Shown here one piece after another: positions 1 through 10,300 of a stretch of DNA of 64,000 nt (the first letter of the stretch is position 1; every line of letters starts with the position of its first letter). The stretch is taken from assembly GCA_963713805.1 (NCBI GenBank), contig CAVQNF010000012.1:153970-217969 (forward strand). The letters are read 5' to 3'. The notes beneath the pieces are model-generated. The model had not been told where the DNA came from and searched no databases. It worked only from the letters and a program-made list of their open reading frames with translations. The translations under genes and the position numbers were made by a program. The stretch comes from GAS188 sp963713805 (GTDB lineage Bacteria > Pseudomonadota > Alphaproteobacteria > Rhizobiales > Beijerinckiaceae).

Positions 1-475
1 TGCCAGGGCCGATGCCATCTCTACGCATCACGATCGAGTTCGAGCCGTTCTCCTGGCTCGGCGCCTCCCGAGGCGCAATCGGCGCGTGGGAGGATGAAGT
101 GGCAGCCAGGTCAGCTCATGGTTCCCGCGGTCCGTCGCCGCGATTGCGAGATCACCGGCAGGAAGGTTCGATCGGTCTCGTTCCTTGTTGAAAGATGAGG
201 TTTTCTGCCCCGCGAGGGAAGACAAATCCCGCGATGATCGGCAGAGTCGGGAATCGCCGCACCGAGCCTGGACGCGCGCCGTCCTCGCCCTGCGGGTCTC
301 AGGGCCGGAACCTTGCAAGGGCGAGGATGCATGATGAGGGTCACGACGAAGGTGGCGCCATGAGACGCAGCGTCGACGCGACCGGTCTTGGACGAGGCGA
401 AGTGGCGCCGACGCGGCGAAAAAGGCCTGGATGCGCGGCTGCCCTTTTCCGAGAAACCTTTGCCGAGTGGAACCT
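1..475. other. no recognisable gene
   Basis: I see no protein or RNA gene here. Open frames exist on both strands but have low-complexity Arg/Ser/Pro-rich translations typical of shadow frames in GC-rich DNA. The stretch ends with the leader of the SNF2 helicase gene. Confidence 0.5.
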
Positions 476-2975
476 ATGTCGATGAAACAAAAGCGCCGAA
501 GCCCGAATTCCTCGACGAGGGCGAAGAAAGAAGCGAAGCTCTCACGCACGCTGGCACCCTCCCATCTTTCGCCCGTGGAGTGGCAACGCGGCTTGCGCCG
601 GCAGTTCGGACGCGAGCAGGAATTCGGGCTCGAAAATCTGGGGAGCGAACCGTTTTTCTCCGAGTTTCGGGTGAGCAATCCCGTCTCGAAGTCGAGCTAC
701 CGCGTGGCCATTCGAGGCCGAGGGCCCGGCGGCAACTTCTGTTCCTGTCCCGATTACGCGACCAGCGAATTGGGAACCTGCAAGCACATCGAATTCACCC
801 TGGCCCGGCTCGAGAAGAAGCGCGGAGCCAAGATGGCTTTCAGGCGTGGCTACCAGCCTGCGTTCTCCGAGCTTTACTTGCGTAACGACGGCAGGCGCGC
901 GGTGTATTTTCGCGCGGGAACGGATTGCCCGCCGGCGGTGCGCGAGGCCGCCGCCGCTTTGTTCGACGCCGCGCGCGACGGGATGCTGCCGGACGGGCGC
1001 CTCGGCGAGCTCGAGCATTTCATGGCCGCGGCGTCGAAATCCGGTCACGAATTGCGTGCCTATGACGACGCGCTCGATTTCGTCGCGGGAAGGCGAGATG
1101 CGGACCGCCGCGCCTCGAAGCTCGACGAGGTGTTCCCAGGCGGCGCCGCCGATCCCGAACTCCTGGGATCTCTGAAAGTGCCGCTCTACCCCTATCAGGC
1201 CGAGGGCGCGCTCTTCGCGATGAAGGCCGGCCGGGCCTTGATCGGCGACGATATGGGGTTGGGCAAGACCATCCAGGCGATTGCCGCGACGGAGATACTG
1301 GCACGGCATTTCGGCGTCTCGAAAGTGCTGTTGGTCTGCCCGACCTCGCTCAAATATCAATGGCAAAGCGAGATCATGCGCTTCACCGGGCGAGCCGGCG
1401 AACACGCGGCGCGCATCATCACCGGAGGGCGGGCGCGGCGGCAGCATGACTACGCCTTGGAAGACTTCTGCAAGATCACGAATTACGAGAAGCTCAAGCC
1501 CGATCTCGACTTGATCGCTGCCTGGGCTCCCGACCTGGTGATCGTCGATGAAGCCCAACGGGTGAAAAACTGGAACACTGTTGCGGCACGCGCCTTGAAG
1601 CGCATCGACAGCCCCTACGCGATCGTGCTGACGGGAACACCCTTGGAGAACAAGCTGGAAGAGCTCGTTTCCATCGTCCAATTCATCGATCAGCATCGGC
1701 TGGGGCCGACCTGGAAGCTGCTGCACGAGCATCAAGTCACCGACGAAGCGGGGCGCGTCACCGGCTATAAGGGTCTCGAGAAGATCGGCCAGACGCTGGC
1801 GCCCGTCATGATCCGCCGGCGCAAATCCGAGGTGCTGCGGCAATTGCCCGAGCGGACGGACCAGAATTTGCTGGTGCCGATGACCGAGATGCAAATGGAC
1901 CATCACCGGGAAAACGCGGACACCGTGGCAAAGGTCGTCAAGCGTTGGCGCACCACCGGGTTTTTGTCGGACAAGGATCAACGGCGCCTGACCTGTGCCC
2001 TGCAGAACATGCGCATGTCGTGCAACAGCACCTATCTGCTCGACCAGGAAACCGACCACGGCGTCAAGGCGGACGAATTGGCGGCGCTCTTCGACGATCT
2101 GTTCAACGAGCCCGACGCCAAGGCGGTGGTGTTTTCACAATGGACGCGCACCCACGACATCATCATTCGCCGCCTCGAAGCGCGTGGGCTCGGCTACGTC
2201 AGCTTCCACGGGGGTGTGCCGTCGGAGAAGCGGCCGGCCCTGGTCGAGCGCTTCCGGGACGACCCGTCCTGCCGGGTGTTCCTGTCGACCGATGCCGGCG
2301 GCACGGGCCTCAATCTCCAGCATGCCTCGACCCTGGTGAACATGGACTTGCCGTGGAACCCCGCGGTCCTCGAACAGCGCATCGCGCGCATTCATCGCAT
2401 GGGCCAGATTCGTCCGGTACGCGTCATCAATTTCGTGGCGAAGGGCACCATCGAAGAGGGCATGCTTTCCGTGCTGGCGTTCAAGCGCTCGCTGTCGGCG
2501 GGAATTCTCGACGGCGGCACCAGCGCGATTTCACTCGGCGGCTCGCGGCTCAACCGCTTCATGAAGGACGTGGAAAACGTCACCGGACGCATGGGTGAGG
2601 GAGAAGCCGTGACGCCGGCCGAGGAGGTCGCGAATATCGTCGTTGCGGAGGATGCCCGATCGACGGACGATGCCGCCACGGATCTCCGCATGGGCGCTGG
2701 CGAAATCGCGGCCGCGCCGACCAATGGCGCCGGGGCGCGCATCTCGCGACGGGGAGATCGATCCGTGGCAAGCCTTCGTGCAAGTCGGCGCGAGCTTCAT
2801 CGCGGCCATCGCTTCCGCCAACGATGCCGGCGCGCCGGCCCATCCATGGATCGAGCGCGATCCAGCGACCGGCGCGCAAAACCTCAAGATGCCGCTACCG
2901 CCACCGGAAACTGCGAGACAGCTCGCCAACGTGCTCTCGGCGCTCGCGGAGAGCTTGCGGGGCCAGATTGCGTGA
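476..2975 (+). CDS. SWIM zinc-finger SNF2-family DEAD/H helicase (frameshifted near the 3' end)
   Basis: This is a superfamily 2 ATPase of the Swi2/Snf2 (HepA/RapA-like) type, expected to translocate on duplex DNA and remodel or displace bound proteins. An N-terminal SWIM zinc finger (CSCPDYATSELGTCKH, about residues 89-104) precedes the ATPase. Walker A is DMGLGKT (about 259-265), the DEAQ box is VIVDEAQRVKNW, and motif VI is HRMGQ followed by the typical SNF2 tail. I start at the ATG at 476 because the in-frame upstream extension to 431 looks non-native. Near position 2740 the frame shifts by +1: the family-like C-terminus (DPWQAFVQVGASFIAAIASA) continues in the next frame to a stop at 2975, whereas the uninterrupted frame runs to 2992 with an unnatural Arg-rich tail. 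The neighbours are an orphan membrane protein and a type I restriction system; many such helicases lie in defence regions, but a role here is only inferred. Confidence 0.85.
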
Positions 2976-3061
2976 CCCGCGCCGGCGGTTGAACGCAAGG
3001 CCTGACCCAGCGTCGCGAGACCGTGGTGAAAAGCAGTGACGGTCCACCGCCGATAGCGCCG

Positions 3062-3898
3062 TCACCTTTGGCCGACGTGGCGCTCGCGGCGCAGCTTTCC
3101 CAGTCCCAGCACAATGATGACGAGGGGCAGCCCGATCAGCAAACCGGCGAGCGCCATGACGAAGGCGATGTTCCCGGAGGAGGCGGTGGCGATGTCGATG
3201 CCGCCGGTCGCCGGATCAAAAAGGACGAACGCCGTCAGTCCGAGTCCGGCGACCGCCAGGAGCCCGGCCACAAGCATGGTGAGGCGAAGCGTGCGCCCGT
3301 CGTCGGCGGGCGGCCGTGGATCAGCCGGCCATGGCGCGTCCGGCATCAAGGTGCCGCTCGTGATCAGGGCCACGATGCGCGTTCTCGACCATCGCCCCAA
3401 GGCGAAGCGCGCGCCGAACACCAGCACCGCCGCGATCGCCACGATCAGGCCCGAAGACCAAACGACGAGGCTGACGACGGCCCCGATGATCATCGCCATC
3501 AGAAAGGCCGTGTCGGCGGTGGAGATATTCACGAGGAGGTTCAAGGCGCGCTCGCGGGTGGCTTCGTCGATCACATAGACATCGATCGCCTTGGCGCCGG
3601 CACCGCGGACGGGGCGCACATGGCGGGCGAGATATGTTCCATCGGCCTGGCGCGGGAAAAGCCCCTGGAGCTGGCGATAGTAAAACGAGCGCCAATAGCC
3701 GGGTGCGAAGGCCGCCGCGCCCGCGAGGCCGAGCGCGAAAGCGATGGCCGCGAAAGGGGCGAGAGCCGGCGGAAAATCGTCTTGCCGCTGGTCGAACAGG
3801 ATCACCGCGCCGCCAAAGGCGAGCAGCCCGGAAAGGATGAGCCAGAGGGCGGAAAGCCGGCGGGATTTGAACATGGTGGTCGTGCTGAGCGCCTTCAT
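3062..3898 (-). CDS. multi-pass membrane protein of unknown function
   Basis: I do not recognise this family. The product is about 278 residues. Two hydrophobic helices sit near the N-terminus (LSALWLILSGLLAFGGAVIL and PFAAIAFALGLAGAAAFAP). A soluble stretch of about 60 residues follows (YWRSFYYRQLQGLFPRQADG onward, with a possible modified-lysine-free acidic patch). There are two further helix pairs, the last ending in a basic tail (KLRRERHVGQR). I chose the ATG at 3898 because it is followed by a short basic leader and the first membrane helix; longer versions would overlap the leader of the antitoxin gene on the other strand. It faces the SNF2 gene tail to tail with an 86-base gap and is divergent from the VapB-like gene. 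Function is unassigned. Confidence 0.6.
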   Translation of the reverse strand: MKALSTTTMFKSRRLSALWLILSGLLAFGGAVILFDQRQDDFPPALAPFAAIAFALGLAGAAAFAPGYWRSFYYRQLQGLFPRQADGTYLARHVRPVRGAGAKAIDVYVIDEATRERALNLLVNISTADTAFLMAMIIGAVVSLVVWSSGLIVAIAAVLVFGARFALGRWSRTRIVALITSGTLMPDAPWPADPRPPADDGRTLRLTMLVAGLLAVAGLGLTAFVLFDPATGGIDIATASSGNIAFVMALAGLLIGLPLVIIVLGLGKLRRERHVGQR

Positions 3899-3987
3899 CG
3901 CCACCCGACAAGGGTGTTTTCGTCGGATAGCAATGTCAAAAGCGGGCATATCTAATGAGCGTCGATATATCCGCATTTGGATTAAAC

Positions 3988-4224
3988 ATGGCATTGCGAA
4001 TTTCCAACCCCGCCGTCGTGGCGAAGGTCGAGCGGCTCGCCCGGGCCACGGGCCTGACGAAGACCGCTATCGTCGAACGGGCCATCGATCGTCTCGCCGG
4101 CAAAACGCAAGGGGTGTCCGACCCGGGCCGCCTCTCGGCGCTGCTGGCGCAGTTGGACCGTGTTCCTGATCGTCCGGATGCCTTCGATCCGTTGGAGTGG
4201 GACGCACACGGCTTGCCGAAGTGA
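3988..4224 (+). CDS. vapB: VapB-family (PSK-type) antitoxin
   Basis: Small (about 78-residue) antitoxin of the VapB/Rv0623 transcription-factor type. The N-terminus MALRISNPAVVAKVERLARA followed by TGLTKTAIVERAID is the ribbon-helix-helix DNA-binding part expected to repress its own operon. The C-terminal part (PDRPDAFDPLEWDAHGLPK) is the toxin-neutralising tail. Translation may instead begin at 3955 (eleven extra residues), but the family normally starts at MALRI. The stop codon overlaps the GTG of a VapC reading frame (GTGA), the usual coupling of these pairs. However, that VapC frame ends after 18 codons, so this antitoxin is apparently an orphan. Confidence 0.8.
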   Translation: MALRISNPAVVAKVERLARATGLTKTAIVERAIDRLAGKTQGVSDPGRLSALLAQLDRVPDRPDAFDPLEWDAHGLPK

Positions 4225-4277
4225 TCGCCCTCGACACTTCGGCGATCCTCGGCGATGGCCTTGTGCTCATGGCGTGA
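4221..4277 (+). pseudogene. vapC toxin remnant (first ~10 codons only)
   Basis: A GTG overlapping the vapB stop opens a frame reading VIALDTSAIL, the invariant PIN-domain N-terminus of VapC toxins with the first catalytic Asp. After it the reading turns to GDGLVLMA and stops. A full VapC is about 130 residues, so everything from strand 1 onward is missing. A deletion joining this stub to the next toxin-antitoxin relic is the simplest explanation. Confidence 0.75.
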
Positions 4278-4284
4278 TAAACGG

Positions 4285-4304
4285 TATCTATCGTTTGATA
4301 GATA
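4285..4304. promoter_or_regulatory. palindromic operator candidate of a toxin-antitoxin module
   Basis: A perfect 8-bp inverted repeat, TATCTATC - GTTT - GATAGATA, lies 16 bases upstream of the truncated AbrB-type antitoxin start at 4321. AbrB/MazE-type antitoxins autoregulate through such AT-rich palindromes, so this is probably the operator of the lost module. The position and sequence are seen directly; the binding is inferred. Confidence 0.6.
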
Positions 4305-4320
4305 GCATGGAGAGATCGGC

Positions 4321-4428
4321 ATGAGCGTGACCGCGAAGCTCTTCATGCACGGGCGTAGTCAGGCTGTGCGCTTGCCGAAGGAATATCGCTTCGCGGGGCG
4401 GGAAGTGCGCGTCACGAGAACGGTTTGA
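4321..4428 (+). pseudogene. truncated AbrB/VapB-type antitoxin
   Basis: The frame starts MSVTAKLFMHGRSQAVRLPK, continues EYRFAGREVRVTRTV and then stops at 35 residues. This is the conserved swapped-hairpin AbrB DNA-binding half of antitoxins that are normally about 75-80 residues. The toxin-binding half and any toxin gene are absent; the DNA that follows (4429-4633) contains no PIN-domain frame. With the vapC stub 44 bases upstream it marks a deletion scar between two toxin-antitoxin loci. Confidence 0.75.
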
Positions 4429-4633
4429 TGCCACGCGGGTGGCGGGAACGCCGCTTTGCCTCTCCATCCTCGTTTATCACGGGCTGATGTATGGCGCATA
4501 GCGAGCGGCCCGGGCCCAACGTGAATAAGATGGCGTTGTCGCCGCGCTTAGCTCCGGAAGGCACCCCCACCTTCACCCCTTGCCGAATTCCAGCTAAGGA
4601 ATCGCCGGGCACTGAGCGCAAACGGGGGCCGAA

Positions 4634-6212
4634 ATGCTGACGGGTGAACTTCGATCCAAGATCGATGGGGTGTGGAACGCCTTCTGGGCGGGCGGCATCG
4701 CGAACCCGCTCGAGGTCATCGAGCAGATCACCTATCTCCTGTTCATGCGCGGGCTCGACGATGCGCAGATGCTCGAGGAAAACAAGGCGAACCGGACCGG
4801 CAAGCCGATTGAGCGGCGCATCTTCCCGAAGGGCAAGGACGGCATCGGCAAGGGCGGCGGCGTCGCTTATGAGGACATGCGCTGGTCGCGACTCAAGAAC
4901 CGCGATCCCGCCGACCATGTTCGAGATCGTCTCCGAGCATGTCTTTCCCTTCCTGCGCAACATGGCCGAGGCCGGCACCGCGCATGCGACGCATATGAAG
5001 GACGCGCGCTTCACCATCCCGACGCCCGCGCTGCTCGCCAAGGTCGTCGACCTGCTCGCCGACATCCCGATGGAGGATCGCGACACCAAGGGCGACCTCT
5101 ACGAATACATGCTCTGCAAGATCGCGACCGCCGGCCAGAACGGCCAGTTCCGCACGCCGCGCCACATCATCGCGCTGATGGTCGAGATGACGGCGCCCGG
5201 GCCGACGGACGTGATCTGCGATCCCGCCTGCGGCACCTGCGGCTTCCTCGTCGCGGCCGGCGAGTATCTGCGCGACAACCACCCGAAGCTGCTTCCACGA
5301 GACAGCGAGCCGCGAGCATTTCCACGACGGAGATGTTCCACGGCTTCGACTTCGACAACACGATGCTGCGCATCGGCAGCATGAACATGCTGCTGCACGG
5401 CGTCGAGAATCCCGACATCCGCTACCGGGATTCGCTCGCGCAGGAGCATGCGGGCGAGGCCGAGACGCTACACCCTCGTGCTCGCCAATCCGCCCTTCGC
5501 CGGCTCGCTCGATTACGAGACGACCGCGAAGGACCTCATCGCCATCGTCAAGACCAAGAAGACCGAGCTGCTGTTCCTGGCGCTGTTCCTCAAGCTGCTG
5601 AAGCCCGGCGGGCGCGCGGCGGTGATCGTGCCGGACGGCGTGCTGTTCGGCTCGTCGAACGCGCACAAGGAAATCCGCCGCATGCTGGTCGAGGACCAGA
5701 AGCTCGACGGCATCGTGAAGCTGCCGTCGCGGCGTGTTCCGGCCCTATGCGGGCGTCTCGACCGCGATCCTGCTCTTCACCAAGACCAACTCCGGCGGCA
5801 CGGATCATGTCTGGTTCTACGATTGCCAGGCGGACGGCTTGTCGCTCGACGACAAGCGCAACCCGCTGCTGCCCGAAGAGAAGCTCGGCCCGAAGCCAGG
5901 AAGACGTAACGAGCGGAAGTTCGTCGGTCTCGCTGGCCAGGACGAGCACGCGAAGAACAACCTGCCCGACATCGCTGCGCGCTGGGAGCGAGCGCAACGG
6001 CACCGAGCGCAAGCGTCCGCGCACCGCGCAGAGCTTTTGCGTGCCGAAGGCCGAGATCGTCGCCGCCGGCTACGACCTCTCGATCAACCGCTACAAGGAA
6101 GTGGTGCACGAGGCGGTCGAGCACCGTCCGCCGAAGGAGATCATCGCCGAGCTGAAGGCGCTGGAGATGGAGATCGGCGGAGGGGTTAGATGAGCTGGAG
6201 GCGATGTTGTGA
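4634..6212 (+). CDS. hsdM: type I restriction-modification DNA methyltransferase subunit HsdM (frameshifted)
   Basis: HsdM is the N6-adenine methyltransferase subunit of a type I restriction-modification complex (M2S for modification, R2M2S for cleavage). The start MLTGELRSKIDGVWNAFW is the family N-terminus. The SAM-binding motif I is DPACGTCGFL, and the catalytic NPPF motif appears as LVLANPPFAGSLDYE. The C-terminus restores to the typical GGLDELEAML. The reading frame breaks near 4918, 5298, 5331, 5466, 5725, 5900, 5993 and 6185. Removing one base at each site that I checked (most often a doubled C or G) rejoins conserved sequence, so the protein of about 520 residues is probably intact in the organism. 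The restored stop TGA (6210-6212) overlaps the hsdS start GTG (6209), which is normal operon coupling. Confidence 0.9.
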
Positions 6213-7348
6213 GTGTTGCCGTCTGGAAGTTGGGGGATGTTTGCGACATTACGATGGGGCAAGCACCCGATGGTGCTTCCTATAACGAGGAAGGTCGCGG
6301 CCTACCCCTTATTGCTGGTGCGGGAGATTTTGGCTCCGAAAATCCAGAGCCCATAAAGTTCACGACTGCGCCAACCAAGCGGTGCAAGGCCGGGGACATT
6401 ATCCTTGGTATCCGCGCGACCATTGGTAATAAGGTCCTAAGTGATGGCGAATATTGTCTTGGTCGGGGCGTTGCAAGCCTGCGGGTGGGGCAAAATCTCA
6501 ACGATCGCCATCTGTGGCACTGGTTGACCCGATCGAGACGAGAGCTTGCGTCCAAAGGTCGTGGTGCCACTTTTTTGCAGGTTTCACGTGCGGATATAGC
6601 GGAGCTCGCGATCCCCCTTCCCCCGCTCAAAGAGCAGAAGCGGATAGCGGTGATCCTTGACAAGGCGGATGCGCTGCGCCGCAAGCGCAAACGCGCCCTA
6701 GACTTACTCGATAGCCTAATTCATGGACTAGTAAATGTGACCTTTAAGGATACATCACCAACAGCGCTGATTGGAGAGCTGTGTGACGTGCAAGGGGGTA
6801 TTCAGCTTAGTCTTTCGCGTGCGAATTTTTCGATTGAAATTTCCTACTTGCGCGTGGCAAATGTTCATCGGAATCGTCTGGACCTTTCGGAGATGAAGAC
6901 GATGCGTGTAACGCGAGCAGAATTCGAGCGAACTACGCTTTCAAAGGGAGATATTCTCTTTGTTGAGGGGCATGGCAACGCCAATGAGATAGGAAGGTGT
7001 GCAGTTTGGGATGGGTCTCTAAATCCTTGCATTCACCAGAACCACTTGATTCGTGCTCGACTAGTCTCGCGGGAGTTGGACCCGCTTACTCTTAGCTACT
7101 GGCTCAATAGTAATACTGGCCGTCAGCATTTGCTTAGGCGGGGAAAAACTACGTCGGGATTGAATACAATAAGTGTTTATGACGTTAAAACGACTCCCGT
7201 CCCGCGCTTGCAAAAGGAGAAGCGGGAACAATTGCGGTCACAGGTGGAGAGAATTGAGCGGCTCAAGTTATCTCACGATATGCAACTCCGTAGATTTGAT
7301 ATCTTATTCTCCTGCCTCCAGCACCGCGCCTTTTCGGGCCAACTCTAA
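6209..7348 (+). CDS. hsdS: type I restriction-modification specificity subunit HsdS
   Basis: HsdS reads the bipartite DNA target for the HsdMSR complex. The 379-residue product has two target-recognition domains. The first runs from VWKLGDVCDITMGQAP, and the second from ALIGELCDVQGGIQLS. Each is followed by a coiled-coil spacer, the first being LPPLKEQKRIAVILDKADAL, the classic conserved region. It starts at a GTG at 6209 that overlaps the hsdM stop. Base composition is clearly lower in GC, with more A/T-ending codons (for example 6750-7340), than in hsdM and hsdR on either side. The gene also shows no frameshift, unlike both neighbours. This fits the known exchange of hsdS recognition domains by recombination. 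Confidence 0.92.
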   Translation: MSVAVWKLGDVCDITMGQAPDGASYNEEGRGLPLIAGAGDFGSENPEPIKFTTAPTKRCKAGDIILGIRATIGNKVLSDGEYCLGRGVASLRVGQNLNDRHLWHWLTRSRRELASKGRGATFLQVSRADIAELAIPLPPLKEQKRIAVILDKADALRRKRKRALDLLDSLIHGLVNVTFKDTSPTALIGELCDVQGGIQLSLSRANFSIEISYLRVANVHRNRLDLSEMKTMRVTRAEFERTTLSKGDILFVEGHGNANEIGRCAVWDGSLNPCIHQNHLIRARLVSRELDPLTLSYWLNSNTGRQHLLRRGKTTSGLNTISVYDVKTTPVPRLQKEKREQLRSQVERIERLKLSHDMQLRRFDILFSCLQHRAFSGQL

Positions 7349-7356
7349 CCAGCCAC

Positions 7357-10300
7357 ATGTCCAACTTCGCTTTCCTCGCCGCGGAGTTCCCTGCTGTCCA
7401 TGAGGCGGCGGTAGAGGCGGAGCGTCAGGCGGCGGTGTCGCCGACAGCCGCGGCCTTCTTCGCCGGCAAGGCGGTCGAAGTCGCGGTGAAATGGGCGTTT
7501 CGCGCCGATCCGGGCCTCAAGCTCCCGTATCAGGACAACATTGCCGCTCTGCTGCACGAGCCGAGCTTCCGGCGCGCGGCGGGCGAGGCGGTGTTCACGA
7601 AGGCGAAATACATCAACTCGCTGCGCAATCGCGCGGTGCATGAGGAGAGGACGATCCGCGCCCAAGATGCGGTCGGAGCGGTGAAGGAACTCTTCCATAT
7701 CTGCTTCTGGCTCGCGCGCACCTATGCGCGCAAGTTCCGGCCGGCGGACGGGCTCGCCTTCGACCCTTCGGCGCTGTCGCGCCGCGACGAGACGCTCAAG
7801 CGCGCCTTCGTGCATCTGAAGACGCAGCAGGCCGAGCTCGACGCCAAGAACGGCGAGCTCACGAAGCTTCTCGCCGACAAGCAGGCGCTCGACGAGGAGC
7901 TCAAGCGCTTGCGCGCCGAGGTCGCTGCGGCGCGCAAGGCGAGCGAGGCGCGGCCGGACCGGCACGATTACAACGAAGCCGAGACGCGCGACCGCTTCAT
8001 CGACCTGTTGCTGCGCGAGGCGGGCTGGGCGCTCGACAGGCCCGAGGATATCGAGTTTCGCGTCGACGGCATGCCCAACAACGAGGGCGTGGGCTTCGTC
8101 GATTACGTGCTCTGGGGCGAGGACGGCAAGCCGCTCGGCCTGGTCGAGGCGAAGCGCAGCCGCACGGATGCGCGCAAGGGCCAGCAGCAGGCGAAGCTCT
8201 ATGCCGACTGCCTCGAGGCACGCTTCGGCCAGCGGCCGGTGATCTTCTACTCCAACGGCTACGAGCACTGGATCTGGGACGATCTCGCGCTATCCGCCGC
8301 GCCAGATCGGCGGCTTCTACAAGGGACGAGCTGGCGCTGTTGATCCAGCGCCGCAGCGAGCCGCACGAAGCTCGCCGCGACGCCGGATCAACCTCGCGAT
8401 CGTCGGAGCGCCCGTATCAGCAGCGCGCCATCCGGCGCGATCGCGAAGAGCTTCGAGGAGGATGACGAGCGCAAGGCGCTGCTCGTGATGGCGACGGGCG
8501 CGGGCAAGACCCGCACGGTGATCGCGCTCGTCGACCTGCTGATGCGCGCCGAACTGGGTGAAGCGCGTGCTGTTCCTCGCCGACCGCGTCGCGCTCGTGA
8601 ATCAGGCGGTCGGCGCCTTCAAGACGCATCTGCCGGACGGCGCGCCCGTCAATCTCGTCACCGAGCGCACGAGCGAGGGCCGCGTCTTCGTCTCGACCTA
8701 TCCGACGATGATGAGCCTGATCGACGGCAAGCAGGAAGGCAAGGCGAAGTTCGGCCCCGGCCATTTCGACCTCGTCGTGATCGACGAGGCGCATCGCTCG
8801 GTCTACCAGAAGTACCGCGCGATCTTCGAGTACTTCGACTCGCTTTCTCGTCGGGCTCACCGCGACGCCCAAGGACGAGATCGACAAGAACACCTATTCG
8901 CTCTTCGACCTCGAGGACGGCGTGCCGACCGACGCCTATTCGCTCGACGAGGCGGTCGCCGACGGGCTATCTCGTCCCGCCGAAGGCGATCTCGGTGCCG
9001 CTCAAGTTCCTGCGCGCGGGCCTTCGCTACGACGATCTCAGCGACGAGGAAAAAGACCAGTGGGACATGCTGGAATGGGGCGAGGAGGAAATCCCCGACA
9101 GCGTCGAGGCCGCCGGCGTCGAACAAGTGGCTGTTCAACGAGGACACGGTCGATCACGTCATCGCGCATCTGATGGAGAACGGCCTCAAGGTCGCGGGCG
9201 GCGACCGGCTCGGCAAGACGATCATCTTCGCCAAGAACCAGGCGCATGCGGAGTTCATCGAAGAGCGCTTCAACGCCAACTACCCCAATCTCGCCGGACA
9301 TTTCGCCCGCGTGATCACCTATGAGAGCGGTCCCTACGCGCAGACCCTGATCGACGACTTCTCGAAGAAGAGCAAGGCGCCGCACATCGCGATCTCGGTC
9401 GACATGCTCGACACCGGCATCGACGTGCCCGAGGTCGTCAACCTCGTCTTCTTCAAGCAGGTGCGCTCGAAGACGAAGTTCTGGCAGATGATCGGCCGCG
9501 GCACCCGGCTTTGCCCGGATCTCTTCGGACCCGGCGCAGGACAAGGAGTATTTCCTCGTCTTCGACTATTGCCAGAACCTCGAATTCTTCGGCGCCAACC
9601 CGGAGATGAAAGAGGCGGGCGCGGCGAAATCGCTGTCGGAACGGCTGTTCGCCGCGAGGCTCGATCTTGTTCGCGCACTGGACGAGAAGAGCGCGAAAGC
9701 CGACGGGCTTCGCCGAGGCGGCGGTGCCTTACGGGGCAGCGCGGCGACGAGAAGCGCCGCCGAGCGAGGCGGATATCAGCGCCGATGCGCGAAAGACCTT
9801 GCAGGAGATCGTCACCGGGCTGAACCTCGATAATTTCATCGTGCGCCAGCGTCGCCGCGCGGTCGAGAAATACCGCGAGCCGCAAGCCTGGATCGCGATC
9901 GACGACGAGAAGCGCAAGGAGCTGGTCGACGAGATCGCGCCGCTGCCTTCCGCCAAGGGCTTCGGAACCGAGGAGGCGAAGCGCTTCGACCTCTTGATGT
10001 TCTCGCTCGAGCTGGCGCTCCTGAAAGGCTCGAAGCGCTTCGACACGCTGCGCAAGCAATTGCTTGAGATCGCCTCGGCGCTCGAGGAGCAGACCGGCAT
10101 TCCGGCGATCGCGCATCAGGCGGTGCTGATCGAGGAGATTCAGACCGACCTCTGGTGGGAAGGCGTCACCGTTCCGTTGCTCGAGCTCGTCCGCTTGCGC
10201 CTGCGCGATCTCGTCCAGCACATCGAGAAGTCGAAAAAGGCGATCGTCTACTCGAACTTCACCGACGAGATCGGCGATGGCGTCGAGCTTGAGCTGCCGC

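Noticed and set aside
431..475. Earlier ATG for the SNF2 gene
   Set aside because: The additional 15 residues look non-native and ATG 476 begins the typical N-terminus.
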